The notes beneath the pieces are model-generated. The model saw only the letters and a program-made list of their open reading frames with translations, was not told the origin of the DNA and did no database searches. 64,000 bases of DNA from Bog-473 sp963717455 (lineage in GTDB: Bacteria > Actinomycetota > Acidimicrobiia > Acidimicrobiales > RAAP-2): the NCBI GenBank assembly GCA_963717455.1, contig OY970336.1, positions 3,658,001-3,722,000 on the forward strand. The letters are read 5' to 3'. Of this stretch, positions 58,415-64,000 are shown piece after piece. A program made the position numbers and the translations under genes. Each line of letters begins with the position of its first letter. The first letter of the stretch is position 1.

Positions 58415-61400
58415 TCAAAGTTCGACCCCCTGCGAAATCTCGACCCGCGGCTCCAGGCCGTGATTGATGGGTTGGTTCATTGTGTCCGTGCTGATCGCCT
58501 TCGCCCGCTCCCCTGCCGCCAGCGCCCGCTTGCGCTGGGCTGTTTGTTCCAGGTCTTCTCGATCTGGAGCCGCACCGAGCGGGCGCAGACCCTCGATGTG
58601 CCAGCGGTCCCGGTAGGCCGCAACGGTCGACACTTCTCGCAGCCAGCGCTCCCGCTGGGCCGATCCGCTCGGCGCAGGTCCGAGCGGCCGCACCCAGGCG
58701 TGTCGGGCCGCAATCGCCTCTTCAGCCAACGACAGAGCCCGTTGTTCCATGGCGTGGTCCCTCTCGGCCAGGGCCCGGGCCATGTCCGGGTCCGTCACAC
58801 CCTGGGCTCTCGGGATGAGCCCGGCAATCAGCTGTCCGGTGTGCCGGTGCCGGCCCCCGGCCGCGTCGGACCAGCGGTCGACCCGACTATGGAGGACGGA
58901 AGCGACATCGGCGGCATCAGCAAGAGACTTGCCGTCGATGAGCTGCGGCAGAGCCGTTTCAACGTCGAGACCGCGTGCTTCAGCGTCGCGCAATCCCGCG
59001 AACAGCGGACCCCGGGTCGCGCTGGCTGTCACGGTGGCGAGGTCGTCATCGGAGAGTCCTGAACGCCTGAGGAGCGCATCCCAGCGCTCGGCTGGCGCCT
59101 CGGTGGCCAAGGTCAGGTACTCAGCGGAGAGCCGCTCCATGCCCTCTGCCTCGTGCTGCTCGCGACGGATCATGTCGTGGGCGGCCACTTCGGCACCTTC
59201 ATTGCGCAGCACACCGACGAGGACGCCTTTGGCGGTCATTGGCTCCAACGCTTCGTCGTGGGAGGTCTGAGGGTCGCGGTCGTAGCTGGTGTCCACATAG
59301 AGGCGGTTGGCCTCCTTGCCTCGGGTCGCCGAGACGTACAGGACCTCTCGGGTGGTCGTCGGACTGACCATGGCGTGCGCCGTGTCGACCGTGCAGCCCT
59401 GCGCCCGATGAGCGGTCGAGGCATAGGCCAGTTCCACGTGCTCGCGCACGTAGTCAGCCGGCAAGTGGACCTTCGCCGTGCCACGGAGTCGTTGCAGCGT
59501 CAGCGAGCCGTCGCCATGTGAGCCGGTCACGCTCCATTGATCACCGTTGCGCACCCACCGCTTTCCCGTGGCCATGCGCCGGTTGTTCTGGCGGGTCACC
59601 ACCTGGTCCCCGATCCCTGCCATTGCTCCTCCGGCCACGGCCACCCGGTCCCCAGAGACGCGGCCAGCGGCCATCCGGTCGGCCTGCGCCCGCGCGTTGA
59701 GTTCGCCGACGGTGCCGAGGTCCCCGGCGATCATCAGACTGGTCCTGCCCTCCTCGCTGTCGTGCTTCCATGCCCCATACAGGGCGTCGAGCATCTCGTC
59801 TCGGCGCCCTCCGACCACCCGCCCATCGGACGCATAGGCGTCGATGGCGTCAGGGGACCCAGCTCGCAATTCGACACTTGCCGCCTTCTCCCAAGGACTC
59901 GTGAACCGGCGCACGTCGGTGAGCTCTGCGGCCAGGCCGCCCCGATCGCGTACCAAGGCGGCGAACATCCCGCCGGTGTCGATTGCGCTCAGTTGGGCCT
60001 GATCCCCTACCAGGACCACTTTGGCTCGGGCCTCTCGGGCTGTGGCCACCAGCTCGTCCAGGGCAAACGTCCCGACCAAGCTGGCTTCGTCCACGATCAC
60101 CAACTGGCCCGCCCGAAGCTCCCATCGGGCCGCTTCTTCTTCGGCTCTGACCAGCTGCCCGTGCAGAGAAGATCGCCGTCGCGACGTTGCGGGAGAGCGC
60201 AGCGCGGCGCGCAGGTCGGCGATCTTTGCCAGTCGCTCGGTTTGCTGGCGGTGTTCATGGAGCCACTTGGCGGTATTTTCCGTGTCGATCCCCAGCGCTT
60301 CGGCCAGCACCTCTGCTGCCGCGGCCGAGGGGGCCAGACCGAGCACGGAGTCCGGGCCATGTACGGCTTCCCATGCGGCGCGCAGTCCGGCCATCGCGGT
60401 CGACTTGCCGGTCCCTGCCGGTCCGACCAACACGTCGACCCTGCGGCCGGAGGCGGCGATCTGCTCGATCGCCACTGCCTGATCGATGGTCAGGGGATGG
60501 CTCCGCCCCGGCAGGGCGGCGGATGTGACGGCGCCAACCGTGCCCGTTGCGACGGACGGACCACCGATTTCTCGCCCGGCCTCGAGCAGGCGGCCTTCGG
60601 CTTCCAAGAGGACGGCGGTGGTGTAGATCTCGTGGCCCTTGGCCCGGAACCGACTGGTCCCATCGGCCCGGCGTAGGCGCTCCGGCGTGAAGTGCAACTC
60701 AGGTGCCGAGAGGAGCAATGACTGCCCGGTGGCCAGGTCGGCGGTTCGCTCGGCCACGGCAATCCGATCGTCAGGAGAGGCGAAGCGGACACCGTGGAAC
60801 TGGCGATGAACTTCTGCCAGGACGTTGGCCCGGGAGAAGGTGGCCCGACGCTCAGACACCTTGCGGATCGTGACCGATGCCGCGTCGGCGAGGATCTCGT
60901 CGGCCAAGTCGCCGGCTCGGAGCAGCGGCAGGTCGTTTCGATTGGACAGGCCATTGACCCATGCTTCAGGGTCACGCCCGACATAGTGCTCGGCTCGCTG
61001 GCGCCACGTCTCGGTCATCGCACCGAGGGGGCGATGCTCTTTGCGCGGCCGGGTCTCGAGTGTCGCTTGCTGTCGCAGTTTGATGATCTCGGTCGTGGTG
61101 GGCTGGCGCCCATGGGCGGCGACGAACGCGGGAATCAGCGCCTCCTTGCGCTCCTCGATGGCGGCCGCCCGTTGCGAGAACTCGGCCATCAGGGCCTCGG
61201 GAACCCCGGCCACCTCCCAGCGGACCTCCTCGGAATGACGCCGTGACCTTTCGTCCCAGTCCCATCCCAACTCCTGGGTCAACAGATCGGCCAACACGCC
61301 CTGGTGCAGCTCTCCGAGCATGACCACGCTCTTGAACAGACCACGCGAGTCGAGGGTGCGCCACTCCCCGTCGGAGGCCGAGCAGGCCCTGTTGGCCACC

Positions 61401-62083
61401 ACCACATGGTCGTGGAGTTGGGGGTCGCCGGCCCTTGAATCGAAGTGGGTGAACGCGGTGGCCACCACGCCCTCGACGTCCTCTTGCACCACGCCGTTCC
61501 TGCCCGAACGAGAGTGGAAGACCTCGCCCTCGGCGTAGTTGAGGACGACCTCGATGGCCCGCCGGTGGCAGGCGTACATGGTCACTTTGGTGTCGGCGTC
61601 GGCCAAGGCCCACGCCGTCGAGATCGACTTGGACGGAGAGAAGGTGAGGTCGAACCCGGCCACCGGCGTCCGGTTCGTCGCCGTGGGTGCTCGAACCTCG
61701 GCTTCGTCACGGGCCGCCGGCTCGACCCGCCCAGCGACGTCGACGGGAGAATCGATGATCGGGATTCGTCCCGCCGGACGCGTGGCCATTGAGGGCTGTG
61801 AGCGGATCGGCGGGCGCCCCAGCGGCTCGCCGCTAATCGGGTCGGCACACATCCCGAGGAGATTGAACAGATGTTGCTCGCTGACTTCTGAGCCGATCTC
61901 AACCCCTCGGCCGCCGTCGAGGGCGGCCAGACCGGCGCCGAGGAAGACCCCGGGCGGGGTGCCGGACTCGACGTAGTAGTCGGCCAGACTCGTCGCCTGG
62001 TGGCGCACCCCATCGCCCGCCGCCACTGACTCCATCAGGTACCGATAGCCCGACCCCAGCGTCATCCTGCGAATTGAAAGCAC
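58415..62083 (-). CDS. MobF (TrwC/TraI-type) conjugative relaxase-helicase, about 1222 aa
   Basis: Nicks the transfer origin and unwinds DNA during conjugation. N-terminal Tyr region TLGSGYRYLMESVAAGDG; substrate-side block VAGFDLTFSPSKSISTAWAL; the HUH metal motif HFDSRAGDPQLHDHVVVANR about 260 residues in. The helicase domain has Walker A DVLVGPAGTGKSTAMAGLRA, Walker B QLVIVDEASLVGT, QAQLSAID and the late YASTAHRAQGCTVDTAHAM. GTG 62083 or ATG 62065 fits; the frame is open to 62347 with unrelated residues. No coupling protein or type IV secretion genes are in the window. Confidence 0.92.
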   Translation of the reverse strand: MLSIRRMTLGSGYRYLMESVAAGDGVRHQATSLADYYVESGTPPGVFLGAGLAALDGGRGVEIGSEVSEQHLFNLLGMCADPISGEPLGRPPIRSQPSMATRPAGRIPIIDSPVDVAGRVEPAARDEAEVRAPTATNRTPVAGFDLTFSPSKSISTAWALADADTKVTMYACHRRAIEVVLNYAEGEVFHSRSGRNGVVQEDVEGVVATAFTHFDSRAGDPQLHDHVVVANRACSASDGEWRTLDSRGLFKSVVMLGELHQGVLADLLTQELGWDWDERSRRHSEEVRWEVAGVPEALMAEFSQRAAAIEERKEALIPAFVAAHGRQPTTTEIIKLRQQATLETRPRKEHRPLGAMTETWRQRAEHYVGRDPEAWVNGLSNRNDLPLLRAGDLADEILADAASVTIRKVSERRATFSRANVLAEVHRQFHGVRFASPDDRIAVAERTADLATGQSLLLSAPELHFTPERLRRADGTSRFRAKGHEIYTTAVLLEAEGRLLEAGREIGGPSVATGTVGAVTSAALPGRSHPLTIDQAVAIEQIAASGRRVDVLVGPAGTGKSTAMAGLRAAWEAVHGPDSVLGLAPSAAAAEVLAEALGIDTENTAKWLHEHRQQTERLAKIADLRAALRSPATSRRRSSLHGQLVRAEEEAARWELRAGQLVIVDEASLVGTFALDELVATAREARAKVVLVGDQAQLSAIDTGGMFAALVRDRGGLAAELTDVRRFTSPWEKAASVELRAGSPDAIDAYASDGRVVGGRRDEMLDALYGAWKHDSEEGRTSLMIAGDLGTVGELNARAQADRMAAGRVSGDRVAVAGGAMAGIGDQVVTRQNNRRMATGKRWVRNGDQWSVTGSHGDGSLTLQRLRGTAKVHLPADYVREHVELAYASTAHRAQGCTVDTAHAMVSPTTTREVLYVSATRGKEANRLYVDTSYDRDPQTSHDEALEPMTAKGVLVGVLRNEGAEVAAHDMIRREQHEAEGMERLSAEYLTLATEAPAERWDALLRRSGLSDDDLATVTASATRGPLFAGLRDAEARGLDVETALPQLIDGKSLADAADVASVLHSRVDRWSDAAGGRHRHTGQLIAGLIPRAQGVTDPDMARALAERDHAMEQRALSLAEEAIAARHAWVRPLGPAPSGSAQRERWLREVSTVAAYRDRWHIEGLRPLGAAPDREDLEQTAQRKRALAAGERAKAISTDTMNQPINHGLEPRVEISQGVEL

Positions 62084-62321
62084 GGTGTATCCCACTGTCG
62101 GGACGCCGGTCGTCCCACACTCCCTCAGCCGATCTCCGACCACGATCGGCCCTTGGAACCCCCTCTGATGCCATTCGTGTGCCGCAAACTGATGTGCCTG
62201 ATGGAGTGCTGGTGACGGTGAACTTTGGGAGGGTACGGAGACGTCGGTCTGTGAAGTGATGCAGCGGGTAGTGGAGATTGACGAGGCTGGATATGGGATG
62301 TGTCGCGGTACGATGGCTTGC

Positions 62322-62554
62322 ATGTCAGGGCTGGTGCGCATCAACACCGACCCTTCGGTCTGTCACAGTCAGCCGACCGTGCGAAGGTTGCGCTACCCCG
62401 TCGAGAACCACCTGGAGCTCTTGGCCTCGGCATGAGCATTGAGGAGATCATCGAAGACCACCCTGATCTCGAACGGGACGACCTTCTGGCTGCGCTGGAG
62501 TTCGGGGCGCTGGCGTCAGGTCAGAGTCGGGTGGTGCCGCACGGCGCTGTATGA
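62322..62554 (+). pseudogene. DUF433-family antitoxin, frameshifted
   Basis: First frame: MSGLVRINTDPSVCHSQPTV, RRLRYPVENHLELLASA then stop. Second frame continues GMSIEEIIEDHPDLERDDLL, AALEFGALASG. Sequence CCTCGGCATGAGC needs one more G to restore ELLASGMSIEEI, the DUF433 core. The end overlaps the next ATG (ATGA at 62551-62554). Confidence 0.6.
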
Positions 62555-62592
62555 AGTTCGTCGTCGTCGCCCAGCTGTCCACCTCGGTGTAA
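62551..62592 (+). pseudogene. DUF5615 (PIN-like) toxin remnant
   Basis: ATG at 62551 reads MKFVVVAQLSTSV then stop. DUF5615 toxins usually start MKFLVDAQLP; the first Asp has become Val and the gene stops after 13 codons. The position right after DUF433 is the standard order of this pair. Confidence 0.45.
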
Positions 62593-63035
62593 TGCTCGAT
62601 GTTCTGCGCGAACGACGCCTCTACGTCGTTCGCATGACCGAGATCACCACCGGCAGCGGAGCGGAGTCCAGTCCCGGTGAGGGAAGCCCCTGGGTCGAGC
62701 AAGAACTTCTGGCGGGTTCGCCCGTAGGGCGAACGTGAACGATCGGGAGACCGCCGGAAGTTCTTGCGAGCCGAGCCGGTGACTGGACGCCGTGGAGCGC
62801 CTGTGGCACTGCATTTGTGTCGGGCGACGGCCGCCGGCCCCGAAGGAACCGTCACTGGATCCCAGCGCACTCCCGCCTGGCTGATCGAGCGCGTCCAGCT
62901 CGCCTCCAAGAAGCGAAACCGTACGGATCGAATTCGGTACACCACACGAAGGTTCGATCGGGGCGTGGGCCAATGATGGCCGTTTCCCGGCCCCGTTAGT
63001 GACGGTCCCTCCGGGCCGACAAAGGATGGACTCTC
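62593..63035. other. No convincing gene
   Basis: Short frames on both strands, none protein-like. Probably decayed remains of the toxin gene and the promoter of the HTH gene at 63036. Confidence 0.35.
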
Positions 63036-63272
63036 ATGCCCTCGACTTCGGCGTCACCTCTCACGGCGCTCAAACAGATCCGTGCTGAGTACCCTGCCCC
63101 CGACCTCATTTCGATTCCTGAAACTGCTCGGCGCATCGGTCTGCACGCCGACACTCTCTACCGGCTTTGTCGCACAGGACATTTCAGTCCGGCAATCCAA
63201 ATCGGAGGAAGGTGGAGGGTTTCGGTGCCGCGCCTGGAGCGCTACCTCCACGGCGAAGACTCACATCCGTGA
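63036..63272 (+). CDS. Excisionase-like helix-turn-helix protein, 78 aa
   Basis: HTH_17/MerR-like DNA-binding domain: LISIPETARRIGLHADTLYR, LCRTGHFSPAIQIGGRWRVS, VPRLERYLHGEDSHP. Length and pattern are those of recombination directionality factors (Xis) and plasmid regulators. No integrase is adjacent in the window; it may belong to an element continuing to the right or act with the damaged integrase at 49970. ATG 63036 lacks a strong ribosome site. Confidence 0.75.
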   Translation: MPSTSASPLTALKQIRAEYPAPDLISIPETARRIGLHADTLYRLCRTGHFSPAIQIGGRWRVSVPRLERYLHGEDSHP

Positions 63273-63292
63273 GCCCCGGAACGGACCACTGA

Positions 63293-63676
63293 TTACGTGT
63301 CCACGTCGGGAGTGGGCGGCTCGTCTCCGGCGGAATTGTCATTGAACGTAGCGGCGATCTCAGTCAGCGTGACAGCCGCCGCTCGAAGCGGCACCAGTTC
63401 CTCGTTGACCACGTATTCCACGAGAGCATGGTCAGTGTCGAAATAGTGGTGAGCCAATCGATCCCGCATTCTCGAAATCGCTCTCCATCGAATGGACGGA
63501 ATGGTTGCCAACAGGTTCGGGTCGATGTTCTTGACCGCTTCGCCGATCTCAATCAACCGCACCCGGCACGCGTCGTAGACGAGCCCCTGGTTGAGACTGC
63601 CCTCGGCTACGTAGGTCTCGATGGCATCAATGGCCGCCAGAATGTCGGCCAACCACGCCGCATCCCTGCGGCTCAC
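63293..63676 (-). CDS. HEPN-domain toxin (HepT, DUF86), 127 aa
   Basis: Likely RNase-type toxin of an MNT/HEPN pair. Helical core WLADILAAIDAIETYVAEGS, RVRLIEIGEAVKNIDPNLLA, and the active RX4-6H motif RMRDRLAHHYFDTDHA followed by HALVEYVVNEELVPL. The Arg, His and Tyr of the motif are intact. A short acidic tail (DEPPTPDVDT) is appended. Its start overlaps the antitoxin stop (ATGA at 63673-63676). Confidence 0.88.
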   Translation of the reverse strand: MSRRDAAWLADILAAIDAIETYVAEGSLNQGLVYDACRVRLIEIGEAVKNIDPNLLATIPSIRWRAISRMRDRLAHHYFDTDHALVEYVVNEELVPLRAAAVTLTEIAATFNDNSAGDEPPTPDVDT

Positions 63677-63987
63677 AGAGGTACGGCTTCGGCCAGCACC
63701 TCATCTCGAAGGAACGCCCGCAAAGCCGCCGGTGTCCCCACATCGACCCTCACGCCAAGCTCGTCCTCGAGGTCGCAACCGAGGTCGAGCAGATCGAGCG
63801 GGTTGGCGTCGGGGTCAAGGTCGACGAGGAGGTCGATGTCGCTGTTGGCCGTGTCATCGCCTCGCGCGACACTGCCAAAGACGCGGACGTTCGAGGCGTG
63901 ACGCCGTGCAGCGGCGGCCAGGATCGCCGCCCGTCGCTCGGACAGGCGTTCACCCATGGGCGAGCGTGGAACGAACGTGCTGGCCAT
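63673..63987 (-). CDS. MNT nucleotidyltransferase antitoxin (MntA), 104 aa
   Basis: Minimal nucleotidyltransferase that probably modifies HepT with AMP to neutralise it. Motif NVRVFGSVARGDDTANSDID LLVDL contains GSxARGD and the catalytic Asp pair SDIDLLVDLD; the third Asp is in LGVRVDVGT. The start is ATG 63987 or ATG 63957. It is upstream of and translationally coupled to hepT. It ends 14 bases before the window edge and is complete. Confidence 0.85.
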   Translation of the reverse strand: MASTFVPRSPMGERLSERRAAILAAAARRHASNVRVFGSVARGDDTANSDIDLLVDLDPDANPLDLLDLGCDLEDELGVRVDVGTPAALRAFLRDEVLAEAVPL

Positions 63988-64000
63988 ACCCGAAAGCGTA

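Overview
The window is high-GC actinobacterial DNA. Supporting signs are deazaflavin/F420-type enzymes, a SCO6745-family protein, DUF1707, DUF5655, DUF1622, DUF2252 and HdeD families, and a pSAM2-like RepSA initiator. The exact lineage cannot be read from the sequence; an Acidimicrobiia-like or other uncultured Actinomycetota chromosome is plausible. Mobile DNA is dense: two related divergent two-gene transposons, an IS110, a broken IS110, an IS1380, an IS481-like remnant, a Rep/Int integrative element and a MobF relaxase. Many single-base frameshifts, nonsense codons and truncations mark decaying accessory DNA.

Layout. 0-5 kb holds small housekeeping-type genes (methyltransferase, two VOC proteins, GNAT, conserved hypotheticals). 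5-9 kb holds an IS110, a truncated hydrolase and divergent transposon copy 1. 9-15.2 kb holds a hydrolase, a frameshifted secreted protein, a GAF histidine kinase, remnants of STAS and zinc-ribbon genes, and an acyl-CoA synthetase. 15.3-21.7 kb is framed by two distant homologues (521 and 538 aa) of one unrecognised family, called family A and family B here. Between them lie a SCO6745-family protein, a P-loop kinase, a nonsense-mutated deazaflavin reductase and a DinB protein. 21.7-27 kb holds small genes and a secreted phosphoesterase. 27.4-29.5 kb holds an IS1380 and a transposase remnant.

From 29.57 to 51.25 kb, two identical 47-bp copies of the 3' half of a tRNA-Val(CAC) gene enclose a 21.7-kb island. 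At its right end are a replication initiator with an upstream stem-loop and iteron-like decamers, and a tyrosine integrase directly beside the right repeat. The integrase is interrupted by a 1-base deletion that separates the catalytic tyrosine. The cargo is a stress/redox/membrane set: ribbon-helix-helix proteins, a K+ channel, a FUSC transporter and CoA-disulfide reductase with rhodanese domain in overlapping genes, a MalT-type LuxR regulator, two copies of a CMD + DUF1269 module, HdeD, DUF1622, a DHA2 exporter, DUF2252 and a PLDc_N peptide. Three sites in the cargo share a 42-bp element with exactly fixed internal spacing, upstream of a 76-aa protein and of both CMD/DUF1269 modules. This looks like a private regulon, possibly run by the island's own regulator.

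From 51.25 kb to the end the DNA looks like a second mobile segment. It holds an F420-type reductase, an IS110 with an inverted internal segment, a GAF-LuxR regulator, a DUF998 operon, a truncated SDR, a MobF (TrwC-type) relaxase-helicase, a decayed DUF433/DUF5615 pair, an excisionase-like HTH protein and an MNT/HEPN toxin-antitoxin pair. No CRISPR array, rRNA or complete tRNA was seen.
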